Part shown: positions 1 through 12,189 of the stretch, piece after piece
Position numbering within the stretch: position 1 is the first letter of the stretch
How the letters are laid out: each line of letters opens with the position of its first letter
NCBI GenBank assembly: GCA_037953625.1
Contig: CM075654.1
Span: 54,319,001-54,383,000 of the forward strand
Source: Crotalaria pallida
Taxonomy: Eukaryota > Streptophyta > Magnoliopsida > Fabales > Fabaceae
Direction of reading: 5' to 3'
Length of the DNA: 64,000 nucleotides
The notes under the pieces: generated by a model
Seen by the model: only the letters and a program-made list of their open reading frames with translations
What the model was told of the DNA's origin: nothing
Database searches by the model: none
Position numbers and translations under genes: made by a program

Positions 1-744
1 AAGAAGAAGATGGTGAAAGGTTGAAGCTTATGGAGAAAGAAAGAATAGAGTGTTTTTGAGGGAGTTTTTTTTATGGAGTTTTTTTTTTGTGGAAGGGTAC
101 TTTTGGAAGAAAAATTTAAAGAAGAGGTCAAAAACCCAACTTGGGGTTAGAAAATCAAAACCCTTTGGAAAATTAGGTTTAAGTCTAATTTTGGACTCAA
201 AAACTCATTAGGCCGTACCCCAAAAGTATCCAGGTGAGTCCATTACGTAGCCAACACAAATATTTTTTTTTTAATAGTTGGGTATGCACCTGGTGCATAC
301 TCGGGCATACCCAACGCGTACCTGCATGAAAGGTGCTTATCTAATTAAAGGTGCTTATCTTCAGCCATAAAGGCCGATGTTAAGAAAATTCTTTTTTAAT
401 ATTCAAAACTAATAAATTAAAATTATACTTTTTTTTTGGTATAATCACGTTTATTTTTTCATGGCAATCGTGTTCAAGTATGAAATGTTTGAAATATGAT
501 TAACTACCTCACTTCAACAATACCAATGAGATTTGACTCAGTTGACATTGTGAAATTAATTGAGATTCTAGGAATGAGATCCGGGTGGTAATAGTCTCGG
601 TTTCAATTCTTAGGAAAACACTCCACTTGGAGAGACATACTAATTATCTCTAAGCGGATTAGTCTCGGGAACTCCCATTAGTAGTGGTGGACCCTGGGGA
701 TACGTGGGCTTGCAAAAAGCATAGACCTAATAAAAGACTCACTC
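1..744. other. Left flank, no gene recognised
   Basis: A+T-rich intergenic DNA with short poly-T tracts and a small direct repeat (GGTGCTTATCT) near 330-360. I see no convincing coding region or transposon end. Homology to the region upstream of gene 2 begins only near 745. Confidence 0.5.
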
Positions 745-840
745 TAACAATGATTTTCTTTTTAATTTCATAATAAATTTGTTTTGAGTATAAAGTACAA
801 TAAAAAAGGAGGAATCATATATTATTATTATTATTTTTAT

Positions 841-925
841 ATATCGAATTACTATTATTTTAATAATAATAATATATTAATAATAATATATTATTATTAT
901 TATTAAAATAATAATAATTCGATAT
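841..925. repeat. AT-rich palindrome upstream of SCPL gene 1
   Basis: An inverted repeat with arms of about 40 bases, each starting ATATCGAATTA when read inward, differing by one mismatch and one 3-base indel. It lies about 700 bp upstream of the TATA box of gene 1. The matching place upstream of gene 2 (about 49985-50025) has only a short ATT-repeat run, so the palindrome arose or expanded after the duplication. Confidence 0.75.
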
Positions 926-984
926 TATTATTAATATATTATTATTATTATTGCCTAATGAATAAATTTATATATACAAAACTG

Positions 985-1326
985 TTACTTTGATCATCGA
1001 CATTTTAAGGTCATTTTACTTTCATTCCCGAGAGTTCAAATATTCTTCTTTAGTTCCTGAGATTGTAAAACATTACTCACCTTACTCTCACGTGGATCGT
1101 TAGCAAGTACTCCAAGGATATAACTGAAATAATTTTAGTAATCTCAATGATCAAATTGAATTAAATGTTTATAATAGTTAAATATTAAATTGAAAGAGAA
1201 ATTAAATGACATTACTCCCTAGATACTAATAAGAGTAATATTTTACAATTTTATGGACTAAAGTGAAATTTTCAAAATCTCAAAAACAAAAGTAAAACTA
1301 CCTTACATTGATGATCAAAGAGACAG
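985..1326. mobile_element. Degenerate inverted-repeat (MITE-like) element
   Basis: The left part (CTTTGATCATCGACATTTTA) and the right part near 1290-1322, read on the minus strand (CTCTTTGATCATCAATGTAA), are imperfect inverted repeats. Similarity continues inward through an AGTTCCTGAGATTGTAAAA-like stretch on both sides. The region upstream of gene 2 has no equivalent. Ends and target duplication are not clear, so the family is not assigned. Confidence 0.5.
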
Positions 1327-1574
1327 ATTTGTCAATGTGACATAACATGTGGTCTGTCATATCACCAATAAAGTGACGAAATGACAATTTTCAAACATTT
1401 GAGCAAAGTTTAAGAACTTATTATAAAACAACACCTAAGTTGATGATCTAAAAACTTTAATAATAAAAAAAATAATGAATATATTTTTTTAAGTTGACCA
1501 CCAATTATTGCCGTATTGCAAAAGGTGGACCCACCAACCACTATCAATGTATGATATGCTCATAGTGTTTCCTC

Positions 1575-1581
1575 TATAAAT
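1575..1581 (+). promoter_or_regulatory. TATA box of SCPL gene 1
   Basis: TATAAAT lies 57 bp before the proposed start codon. The surrounding block (GTATGATATGCTCATAGT upstream, TATAAATTGGT at the box) is almost identical in front of gene 2, so the core promoter was duplicated with the gene. Confidence 0.7.
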
Positions 1582-1620
1582 TGGTCTTCATTTGGTTTGA
1601 GAGTGAGGTCATTATTGTAC

Positions 1621-1647
1621 ATGGTCATACAATGTTCTGCTACTTAG
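1621..1647 (+). promoter_or_regulatory. Overlapping uORF at the SCPL gene 1 start
   Basis: The first ATG downstream of the TATA box (1621) opens an eight-codon frame that ends in TAG at 1645-1647. It overlaps the main start at 1632 in another frame. In gene 2 the aligned ATG (51071) is the real start. A net 7-bp deletion between the two ATGs in gene 1 put the old start out of frame. Reduced translation of gene 1 is an inference. Confidence 0.6.
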
Positions 1648-4600
1648 TATTATTTATCATTTCCCTAAGCTTCGTGTTGATCCATTCAGCACCCGAAAGC
1701 TCTCTCATAAAACAGGTTCCGGGCTTCAATGGAACTATCCCTTCCAAACATTATGCTGGGTATGCTATCTTTATCAAATTTTACATTAAATGCCCTTTCT
1801 ACGGTGGAAATTTTAAATATATTTAAACAAATTTTTACTGTTATTATTTTTATTTTTTATTTATTTTACGTTGGTATTGTTTTATGCCTTAATCTCACTC
1901 TACCTTCCAAGCATTGTGCTGATACTCACAAACTCTTTTTTTTTTTAATAATTATCTTCTATTTCATAAGTATTATTGATACATTTGAGTAATGGAAGAA
2001 GATCAAAATGTCTTATTCATTGGCCTTGGTTTGGGACATTGAAGATATGTGACAGTGGATGAAAGTCATGGAAGGAACTTGTACTATTATTTTGTTGAAT
2101 CAGAAGGTACACCATCAAAGGACCCGGTGGTTCTATGGCTTAACGGTGGGCCAGGGTGCTCTAGTTTAGATGGCTTCGTATATGAGCATGGTAAGAAAAG
2201 CTTTTCAAATTTTACTTTGTCCTTTTCATACATTTCAATGATTTGTCGTTGCGTACACATGATTTTAATGATTTTTCATTATTCTATCAATAAGGTTCAC
2301 ATAAGTTACAACTAAGATATTTCAAGTTCACATAAGTTACAACTAAGATTCTTCTTCTTCTTCTTCTTCTTTATTTTTTATAATTGGGGCCGCTTTTTAA
2401 ATATTTTTATATGTAGTTTTTTTTAATAAAATATCCATTAATATTTTTCTTCTTCTTCTTTATTTTTTATAATTGGGGCCGCTTTTTAAATATTTTTATA
2501 TGTAGTTTTTTTAATAAAATATCCATTAATATTTTTTTTGACTTTTTGGGACCTAATTAATACTCGTTTTCTCCAACTTTTAATAATGGGATATGATCTA
2601 TATCTCTTTGCGTAGTCTCTTCAATAATATTTAGATTCCATGTATGTTAAAAAAATGTAATCATATTTTGTTCATTTTCTGAAAATATCCATAGGATATT
2701 ATGTTTTGTTGTTTTTTTTATAGGAAAAAATTTCATAAAACGGTATTAGAGGTAAACTCAAGTGAGTACGTATAAGACATTATTCGTTATATATATTGAA
2801 TTTTCAGAATATTCCCACGCGTACGTCTTCATATTCATATCCTTTTGTACTGAGTTTACTTTAAATTTTCTATAATGAATGATTTTATTTTTTTTAATTT
2901 CATGAACCAAATTTGTTTATGATGTGTCTAATTCATTATGTGTTTCAGGTCCTTTTAATTTTGAAAAACCTAAAAAGAAGGGAAGCTTACCTAGGTTGCA
3001 ACTCAATCCATACAGCTGGTCAAAGGTCCGAATTTATCCGGGCACAAACGAATATGATACTTAAAAATAAAAAAATTTATATATTTGCTAACACTTGTCA
3101 TTTTGAGTAAAAAAAATAAAAGTAATATTTTTTGGAAAATGCTAGGGCACTTGTTAAGAAAGCAAATGTAGAGAAAAGTTATTGAAAAGTGTGATTTTTT
3201 ATATTTACGAGAGAGTGGTGAATGTTGACTTGAGATTTTTTTCTATATGTAGTAATCTTTAACAAGACCCTTATTTTTTTTTATTCTGTGAGGTTTTTTT
3301 TTTACTTAAAATGAAAAGTGTTAGCATAAATGTTAACTCATAAATGATGAAATAACATAATTGTTCTGCCAAACAAATCTTTGCTACCGCAGTAATCTTT
3401 AGGTATTGATTGCTAATAATTTAATTGATTGTAAAAAAAAAAATCTTACTATTAAATTTTTCAGTTAATAATTTATTTTCTTCGTCCTATTATTTTGGTA
3501 AAAAAATTTTGGTCTAAATTGAAGTATTAAAAATAATAAATTAAATATCTTAAAAATGGTATATTTATATTATATGTTCATGATGATCAAGTAATTAAGA
3601 AAAGACACATTAAATTATTAGAAAATAAAATATGTGATTCATTAATAATATAAAAAAAACAATGATGCAAATATGCATCGTTTTTATTTATAGTTAATGA
3701 ATCGTATTAATTATTATTTTCGTTGACTCTTGCATTATTTACCGAGATAATGAGACGAGAGAGTAACTGATTATAACAATAATTTAATCAATTATATATT
3801 TTTTCCTAATTTATAAAAATATGTTTGCACAAAATGTAATTTTTAGTTAAAATAGAGAAAGATATAAAAAAAAACTTTACAGAAATAGAAAAATAACATA
3901 ATTCATTACTTATGTATTTGGCTGATGCTGGTTATCTATGTACGTACTTCATCAATGGATGCATGTTGCTTGTCATCGGTGTACTTGAGAATCTACTTTG
4001 CATTATAGGTTTCCAATATTATATATTTGGATTCTCCGGCTGGAGTGGGGTTCTCATACTCAAAGACTCAATCTGATTACAAAACTGGAGACTTCAAGAC
4101 CGCCTCTGATTCACATGCTTTTCTCCTTAAGGTAGTTATATATGGAAACCTGTGGGGAACTTGGACCAAATTTTTTTGAATCAATAATGCCTTTGTCCTA
4201 ACGTATCTACCTTATTTTTGAACAAACTAGTGGTTCGAACTATACCCTGAGTTTCTTAGTAACCCATTGTTCCTTTCTGGAGAATCATTTGCTGGAGTTT
4301 ATGTGCCTACTCTTGCTCATGAAATAGTGAAAGGTAATATTCTCTAAATTTGTTGAATTATATGTCAAATCTTAGAGTATCATCCAAAAATTTGTTTCTT
4401 TTCTACAGGAATTGATGCTGGTGCAAAGCCCAAGCTGAATTTCAAGGTCATTTATCTTTGATTCAAGTGATCATATTATGTTTACAGTTATGTGACAACA
4501 ATATGAGATCATTTTAATTTTCAGGGTTACATGATTGGAAATGGCGTTGCAGATGTAAAATTTGATGGCAATGCTATTGTTCCGTTTGCACACGGCATGG

Positions 4601-7600
4601 CTCTTATTAGTGATCAGATTTATGAGGTAAAAAAAAAACCTTTTCATTGTTTTTGTTTTCTTGAGTAAGCAGAAATGGATTAATTAAAATACTAGAGATG
4701 CACAACCCAAATACAAACTATGGACTCAACCAAGCCTAATTGAAACTACAGGGCATAGTTGATACAAGAAATTGGATCAACACTCCATTGAGCGTATCTC
4801 AGGGATGCATTACCACCAAATGACACAAACCACATCCAATACACGAGGTATTCTTTGTCTACAACAATGAGAAAAGATGCGGACAAGCTCAATATAAAGG
4901 ACAATCCCCCAACTACTTGTCATACCAAAACTTAGTGTTAGCACCAATACCAATTGACTTCTCCTTACACAGTTTGAAAACCATATCCCCAATGTTTGAA
5001 GACTATTAGATATCCTTCCTAAATATTTCGACCACTTTGATCCATTTGAGAAAAGATAAGCAAAGTTTTGGAAGGGCTCAAACTTACCATATTTTGATTC
5101 CACCATCCGAACCCAAAAATAGTCATTTTCTATAAAAAGCCGCCAATTCTCTTTTGTTAGTATTGCCATATTGAAGAGTTGAAATCTCTCACACCTAGGC
5201 CACTACGGTCCTTTGATTTACAAACCTTGCTTAACTTTACCCATACTATACCTTTCCTCCCATCCTTATTTCCCCATCAGAATTGACATTGAATTGTCAT
5301 TAACATAGCTATTACTTTCCTTGGGGCCTCGTACAACGACAACATATAGATAGTGATATTGGAGAGAACCGGATTGAGAAGAACTACTCTTCCTCCAAAA
5401 CAATATATACCTACAATTTTAGCTAGCAAGCCTATCCCTTAAAATCTTGATTATCAGAGCCCAAGTCAATATCCTACTAGCATCCAAACCAACCAGAACT
5501 CCCAAGTATGTGAAGGGAATAAGCCTGGCCTACAATAGAGAAATTCCAATGTCGATCTATTCATAAACTCCTCCACATTGATCCCATTAAGCTAGCTATT
5601 ATCAAGGCTGACTCTAAGACCAAAAGGAAGCTTAAAAACAACGGAGAGTACTCTTTTAGGTTCATAGATTTCTTAAAGCCAATATGTGTACAAGAACCGT
5701 GTCATTGGCATACTGAAGATGCGAAATAACCAAGATTCCATTCCCCACCTTAAAGCCATCAAACAACTAATTATTCTCAACATTCCTCACTATACCGCTC
5801 AACCTCTTAACAACCAATAAAAACAGAAAATGGCCATTAGGTCACCCTGATGAATGCCTTTGGAGATTGGGAATTCCTTTTTTGGACTCCCATTCTGTAA
5901 GATGGAGATTGTAGTCGAAGACAAGCAAACTATAATCCATATCCTCCATCGGTAACAGAATCCAATTCGTCCCATCATTTAGTGAAGGAAATCCCAAGAA
6001 ACCGAATCATACACCTTTTGAAAGTCCCTTAGCTTCTAGGATAAAGCATCCATTGGTCTCTACTCTCACACTATGGATAACCTCATTAAGAGCCACCACT
6101 GAGTCTAGGATGTTTCTTCTAAAAATATAAGTCGATTGATTTGCAATGATGAGATACTGCATTACTTTTTAAATATTTTTTGTTAAAATAATCGCCAAAA
6201 TTTATAGAGAGAACAAATCAAGGAAATGGGTTTGAAATCATGAATCCTTCAAGGACACAAAATTTTAGGGATTAAAGTAATAAAAGACGAATTCAACCCT
6301 CTAGGAAGAGAGTCATTCTCTTGGAACTCACACATCTCCTTTCATAAGATCCTAGATATGTTTGAAGAATTTGAAGTTGAAAGGGTCCAGGTTTGGTCTC
6401 TTGTCATTATAGCACATTGTCTTGCCCATCCTTAATGTCTTATCCTCCCTCATCAAACATCACATCATAGTGTTTCGCAACAAATAAGCGACTGAAACTT
6501 ATTCCCGCTAGAATTGGTCTTCTCACAACCCTCTTGATAAAAGAATTTTCAAAATAGTTTCTTATCACAATGCAACCCCCATATTTTGAGACTTGTCAAA
6601 GTGCATGCACCAAGATAATTTAATTCCTCCTTCTACAGTTTATGATACACACATAAAAATAACCAATGTTGGTGTCTACCTCTAACCATTTCATTTTGCC
6701 CTTTTGAACTAGGAGATTCTCCTCGTAACCTGATAGTTTCCAAAATTCAGCAACAAGTGATTTCCTCATGGTCTCCTCCATCTCATACAAACTCCTATCC
6801 TCGCTTAGATCATCAAGTATAGTGATTTCCCTTAATGTTTATTCAATTTGGTTGTTTAAACTCCCTCCCCCCCTCAAACAACCAAGTTTTTCTTTAAGCA
6901 CAAATGCACCCCATCCCTCAAAGTTCATCTCCTCCTACCATATCTTTTAATTCAGCATCATCATGCAAATTAAAATATATATTCTAATTAAAAAATTCTT
7001 ACAAAGTAATATTTTAATTAATCATATTTTGTTCATTTTTGACTAATTAACTTTCATTTATCTTTGAATCTAATGGGACATTGTGCTATATAATAAATTT
7101 GGAGTTACCGTTTTTTCTTTAACTTGACCTCAAATTAAGGTGACCGGCCTATTCAATCCAAATGCATAATTACCATTGCCAATACCCAGTAAGAAGTGAG
7201 TGATAAAAATATGCATTAGTTAAAAGCTAGTTTGGAACTTCATCTTCTCGTTTTGTCATGGCATTCCATTGTTTAAACCTTTTTGTCAAATTTTTAATCT
7301 ATTAGGCATGCATTATGTAATCAAATGCAGGAGGTCAAAAAACAATGTAATGGAAAATACTATGGCCCGGTCAGCAAAAAATGCAAAAGCATGCTTTCTA
7401 AAGTGGATAAGGTAATTTACGATACTATACAATAGTCTATCATGCAATAAGCTTAAGATGCAATGCAACACTCATTGATGTCTTTTTCTCTCCTTCAATA
7501 GGCGATTGATGGTTTAAACATATATGACACTCTAGAACCATGTTACCATAGCCCAGAAGCACAAGTCAATACAACATTTAATAATAGGTTACCACTTAGC

Positions 7601-8217
7601 TTTAGGAATTTGGGTCAGACAAAGAAACCTCTTCCTGTGAGAAAAAGAATGTTTGGCCGTGCTTGGCCCCTAAAAGCTCATGCGACGTCTGGAATTGTAC
7701 CATCTTGGCCACAACTTAATGCTAATGCCAATGTTCCATGCACGGTAGGTTTTTCTTCTCCTTTATATCTATACCCTTTCATATAATTACTTCCTAGGTT
7801 TCAATTGAATTTTTTTAACTTGACTAACGATGTCTAATTATATACACTTCGTAACTACTTCTTAGGGGCAACGACAAATGCTTATAGCTAAATGATAAAA
7901 CAATGAAACCAATTTTCAAATGGACATTATACTCAAGATAGTGAAAAAAACTTTACTCCTATAATGAATTAAAAGTAAAAAATGCTTGAACATCTTTAAT
8001 CTTCTTATTAACCTTATATATTTGAAATAATACTTCTTAATTTAGTCAATGTTTGTGTTCTCCTTCTATCATTTCAGCATGATTCATCTTGGGAGGGCCA
8101 AGTGTGGGTGTTGCCTTAGCTTGCAATGCTTTCATATATTTTTAAAATTAGTTATTAAGAAATAAATAACCATATAAAAGTACCTTGCAAAAAAATATTT
8201 TCCACATGCAGACATAC

Positions 8218-8249
<32 letters not shown>

Positions 8250-9981
8250 TATATTATATCATATTATATTATATTATATTATATTATATTATATAGTTGG
8301 TCTCCTAGTTTAATTTTTTGAATTCTCTGTATACTGATTTCGTGAAGTAATGGTTTAATTTATGCATGACATAATTAATGTCATTCAGATTGTTGATATA
8401 GTTATCTTGCTTATATAACATTTAACAAGCTTTAATATTATATTAAGGATGATGAAGTTGCAACCGAATGGTTGAACAATGAAGCTGTTAGAAAAGCAAT
8501 TCACACGGCAGAGGTGAGTTTTGTTAATAAGTTACCTATATTATGGAACAAAGTATTAATGTTGGTCTTTGGAATGAAACAGAAAAGTATGGTCAGTGAA
8601 TGGGATTTATGTACAGACAAAATTTTTTTCACTAGTCATAGTGCGAGCATGATTGGGTACCACAAAAACCTAACTTCCAGAGGATATCGAGCACTTATAT
8701 ACAGGTTAATTTCAGACTTAATGTCATTTTGTATCATTTATAAGCAATACTATAATTAATTGATACCTTCAATTATATAGAATGTTAAACTTACAAGTTA
8801 GAAAAAAAATTCACCTTTTCTTTTTTAAAAATTACAAGACTAAATGTGAGTGATAAAATTTTTAGAATTTAAAAGTTAAAACAATTAGGCTCTTGTCCTA
8901 TAGTATATGACATATAAACCCTCCAAAAAATTAAAATAGTTCTCATTTTGTCTATTCAAGATAAGGCCTAATTAAACCATTATTTCAGTTCCTTCCTAAC
9001 TATTTTCTTCTTTTAAACTTACTTTTAATGTCTGAAAATCCTTTTCTCAATTTCTTTGCACAACACTTTGTTTTTTTTAATTGCTATAATATATGATGAT
9101 TCACACACTTCAAGTTATACACTCTATCTCTTATTATAAGATATTATTTTGGTAGAGTTTTTGTCTCTTTTTATAAGTCGGTTTAGAATATCTAAGTAGC
9201 ATTAAATATTTTATTTCAAATACACTCCTATAAATAATAATTTTATAGGAGTGATAGAGTAATAATTACAACAGAGAAATAAATAAATAAAGTTGTAAAG
9301 TTTTAAATAGGGGTAACTTTGAAATGAAAACATGTTTTTTTATAAATTTGAGAATAATAATTACTTTTCTTAATTTACGTGAATTAGATAAAAAGTAACT
9401 TACAGTAAGGGACAAAGGGAGTATAAGTTATCTTCTTTTTGGTTGTTTGTTAAGAAGTCCTCCTTACCTAAAGATTCATGTCGTTGGCAGTGGAGATCAT
9501 GACTTGTGTGTTCCTTATACTGGGTCTGAAGCATGGACCAGATCAATGGGTTACAAGATTGTTGATGAATGGAGGCCTTGGTTTGTCAATAATCAAGTTG
9601 CAGGGTACTTCTAGCGCTCCTTGCTTCATCCTTATTTTTCTTGCTAATGAATTTTCAAATAATGAAATGTCTTGTCTAAGATTATGTAGCTATTCATTAA
9701 TGTTTTATAAATCCAAACTAAAAGATCTATAACTATTTACTTTTCTTTATTGATTGCAGGTATACACAAGGATATGACAAAAATCTTACTTTTATGACCA
9801 TAAAGGTTCGTACATTAAAAATGTTTTTACTTTAAGAAAATTATGTTAGGTTGGTTTGGTCTTCACTCTTTACACTATTTTGATTACTTTGGTGCAGGGA
9901 GCTGGGCATACTGTTCCAGAATATAAACCTCAAGAGTCATTGTATTTTTACAAAAGATTTTTGTCTGGATTACCTTTATAA
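1632..9981 (+). CDS. SCPL20: Serine carboxypeptidase-like protein, SCPL20 type (gene 1)
   Basis: A secreted or vacuolar serine carboxypeptidase of the S10 family. I assembled 14 exons by hand: 1632-1759, 2045-2190, 2949-3025, 4009-4131, 4231-4333, 4409-4446, 4525-4626, 7331-7411, 7502-7744, 8448-8513, 8583-8704, 9491-9604, 9760-9805 and 9898-9981. All junctions are GT-AG and keep one frame, giving 490 aa, normal for the family. A hydrophobic signal peptide starts at the second ATG. Motifs are NGGPGCSS (oxyanion region), GESFAG (nucleophile Ser177; Phe replaces the usual Tyr), GDHDLCVP (catalytic Asp) and GAGHTVPEYKP (His467). The insert and tail match the SCPL20 subgroup by memory of that family; no search was run. 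Intron 7 holds a LINE and introns 9 and 11 hold simple repeats or MITE-like DNA. Whether it acts as a peptidase or an acyltransferase cannot be read from sequence alone. Confidence 0.88.
4735..6770 (-). mobile_element. LINE (L1 clade) fragment in intron 7
   Basis: On the minus strand a decayed ORF2 can be followed from high to low coordinates. It shows a DPFNFKFFK block, an LNSSFITLIPK block (about 6300), a YDSVSW block (about 6000), an HQGD block (about 5860), a YANDT motif in place of YADDT (about 5710), then GGRVVLLNPVLSN and a C-terminal GLGVRDFNSS region. The longest open piece is 4810-5169. Stops and frameshifts are frequent, so it is dead. The 3' end lies near 4735. Gene 2 keeps short pieces of the same LINE in its intron 7. 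Confidence 0.75.
8213..8296. repeat. Compound microsatellite in intron 9 of gene 1
   Basis: Runs of TACA, then TA, then ATATT units follow one another. The matching intron of gene 2 has only a short TA run. Confidence 0.85.
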
Positions 9982-10369
9982 GAAGCGAATAAAGAGACAA
10001 AGGGAGCAGTTATTCTACTTTGGATATTCTTATATTGTTATACTTCATTAAACAATTAGAAATAAAAGAGTGACAAAAGATGCTATATCTATCTATATAT
10101 TTATCTGTCTCTCTATCTCTCTATCTATCTATATGTTTACCTGTCTCTCTATCTCTTTATCTATCTTATTATAACTAATAGCATAACACATATATTATGA
10201 CATCATAATTAATAACAATTTGAAACAAACGGGCATTGTTCAATGTATTTATAACTCATATTTCTTTTATTCAAATCACACTATTTATCACTTTTTTCTC
10301 TTCTTTGCATATCTCTCTCCTACATATATCTCTTACATATCAAATGGAAGTGTAAGAGTATCATTTTTC
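9982..10369. other. 3' flank of SCPL gene 1
   Basis: An AATAAA-like element (about 10061) follows the stop codon and may serve polyadenylation. Imperfect TATC/TCTC microsatellite sequence fills about 10085-10166. Similarity to the gene 2 flank ends near here, which marks the right edge of the duplicated segment. Confidence 0.5.
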
Positions 10370-10379
10370 ATTCATCTAT

Positions 10380-10656
10380 GAGTAATATGTCAGATTAGTC
10401 CCTGACTTTGTAAGCATCGGTCATGTTAGTCCCTGACTTTATCGAAATAACAATTTAGTCCTTGAGATTTCATTTTAATTCACATACGTCCCTATCTTTA
10501 TCCCATTTTAAAGCAAATACATCCCTGCGATAATGACGGCAGGGGCTAACTTGATCGACGTTCTCCTATCTTAGGGACTAAATTTCTATTTCGATAAAGT
10601 AAGGGACTAACTTGACCGATGCTTACAAAGTCAGGGACTAATCTGACATATTACTC
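10380..10656. mobile_element. MULE-type MITE, 277 bp
   Basis: The ends are a perfect 44-bp inverted repeat beginning GAGTAATATGTCAGATTAGT, and weaker complementarity continues inward. It is flanked by a perfect 10-bp direct repeat, ATTCATCTAT (10370-10379 and 10657-10666), the length expected of Mutator-like transposition. There is no coding capacity. Confidence 0.88.
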
Positions 10657-10782
10657 ATTCATCTATATATTTATTGTGCTCCTTCCTCACATACACACAA
10701 ACAAATGCTTTAGTTCTCTTACAGCTTTTTTTCATCAGAATTTCTTTTCAAAAATACGTTGATATATATATATATATTTAAG

Positions 10783-12189
10783 TTAATAGTCTATTACGTC
10801 CCCCAAAGATACATCTGACATCAACTTAGTCCCCGAAAGATTTTTGGTATCAATTAAATCCACCAAAGATCAAAATGGCAACATGTTAGTCCCTTGGTCC
10901 ATCAATCCGAAAATCCCTCCATTAAGTGCCACGTGGTGCATTCTCATTGGTAATTTCTATCAACGCATTTACACACGGAATCACAAGATCATTCCTCCTT
11001 TGAATTTTTAACCGTTGGATATATCCAACGGTTTAGATTTTAAGTAAAAAAACTCCCTTCATCTTCAACCTCCCATCACTCCACTACTATTTCGGCCATC
11101 TTCGTCGCCGCCACCACTTTCACAACCACCCACTCTCTCCCTCACCCTTCAACCCCAACCGTTAGAACATGAAAATGATATAAAGGCATGACCCAACCCT
11201 TAACAACACCTTCCCAAGACTCGAGCACGCTTATGCAATGATCGAATTTGATGAAGCCTGCATAGAGGGAGGTGTTATCGTCCCTTTTTCGAGGAAGCAG
11301 AGGACATGGGATGATGTCAGAGAAGGAGTCGATGACTTGGAGGAAGTGGGACATGAAAACGAGGTCGTTTAAGAGGAAGAGAGAGGGGCTTTGGATTTGG
11401 AAGGGAGGGTTTCGAATTGGACGCGGGAGTTCGAGTTCCAGTTATGGTTATGAAACCAGATTTCGAGGGCGAAGACGGAGGAGGGGCTGAAGATGGAATT
11501 GAGGAATCGGAGAAGGTCGTTGACGGTGGAGGAATAAGGGATGTTGGAGATGTGCACGATGGCTGCTGTGGATTTGGGTGTGTCATCATCATTGCTTGTT
11601 GTTTCCATTGCTTTGTAAGAAGGGTTTGGTGATTTAGTGACTGAAAGTGGGTGACAGGGAGTTTTTTTGGAATGCTAGCAGAAGATAAAAACAGAACATG
11701 AAGAGAGAGAGAGATGGGGGTGATAGAAATTAAGCATGCCTTTATCATTTTCATTTGCAAGGGGTTAAGGTTAAAGGGTAAGGGAGAGAGTGGGTCGTGG
11801 TTGGTGGTGAAAGTGGTAGGGGCGGCGGCGGTGGCCATAGCGATGATGGAGTGATGGGAGGTTAAAGATAAAGGGAGTATTTTTTTTTACTTAAAATCTA
11901 AACCATTGGATATATCCAACGGTTAAAATTGAAATGAATGATTTTTATTTTTTTAATCTTAAAATTCATAGGAGGAATGATCCTGTGGTTCCGTGTAGTG
12001 TAAATGCGTTGAGAGAAATAACCAATGAGAATACGCCACGTGGCACTTAACGAAGGGTCTGATGGGTTGATGGACGAAGGAACTAACGTGATACCACTTT
12101 GTTCTTTGGATGACTTAATTGATTCCAAAAATCTTTCGGAGACTAAGTTGATGCCATGTGCATCTTTGGGGGACATAGTAGACTATTAA
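10783..12189. mobile_element. Pack-MULE with long inverted repeats and a captured gene fragment
   Basis: Inverted repeats of roughly 400 bp bound the element (about 10783-11190 and 11735-12189). The ends read TTAATAGTCT and AGACTATTAA. Each arm contains GTTGGATATATCCAAC and a CCACGTGG-type core near matching positions. The roughly 540-bp centre is non-repetitive, G+C-richer and derived from RDR2 on the minus strand. There is no transposase. I could not settle the target duplication. Long terminal repeats plus captured host coding sequence fit a non-autonomous Mutator-like Pack-MULE. Confidence 0.75.
11187..11608 (-). pseudogene. RDR2: RNA-dependent RNA polymerase 2 fragment (N-terminal exon) in the Pack-MULE
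   Basis: The minus strand encodes an N-terminal stretch resembling plant RDR2: a VHISNIPYSSTVNDLLRFL-like start, then SSVFALEI, then RVQFETL, and after a frameshift near 11370 SDIIPCPLLPRKRDDN, LYAGF and SWEGV. RDR2 makes the double-stranded RNA that starts RNA-directed DNA methylation. Only about the first 140 codons are present. They stop exactly where the right-hand side meets the inverted repeat, and no polymerase catalytic motif is included. A longer minus-strand frame (11317-11838) starts inside the inverted repeat but reads the fragment out of frame. The RDR2 match is from memory of the family, not from a search. Confidence 0.7.

Noticed and set aside
11187..11608. RDR2 fragment as a functional gene
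   Set aside because: Only the N-terminal part is present, with a frameshift and no catalytic domain.
11317..11838. Minus-strand ORF of 173 codons in the Pack-MULE
   Set aside because: It starts in the terminal inverted repeat and reads the RDR2 fragment out of frame. Low-complexity Pro/Ser composition suggests a chance frame.
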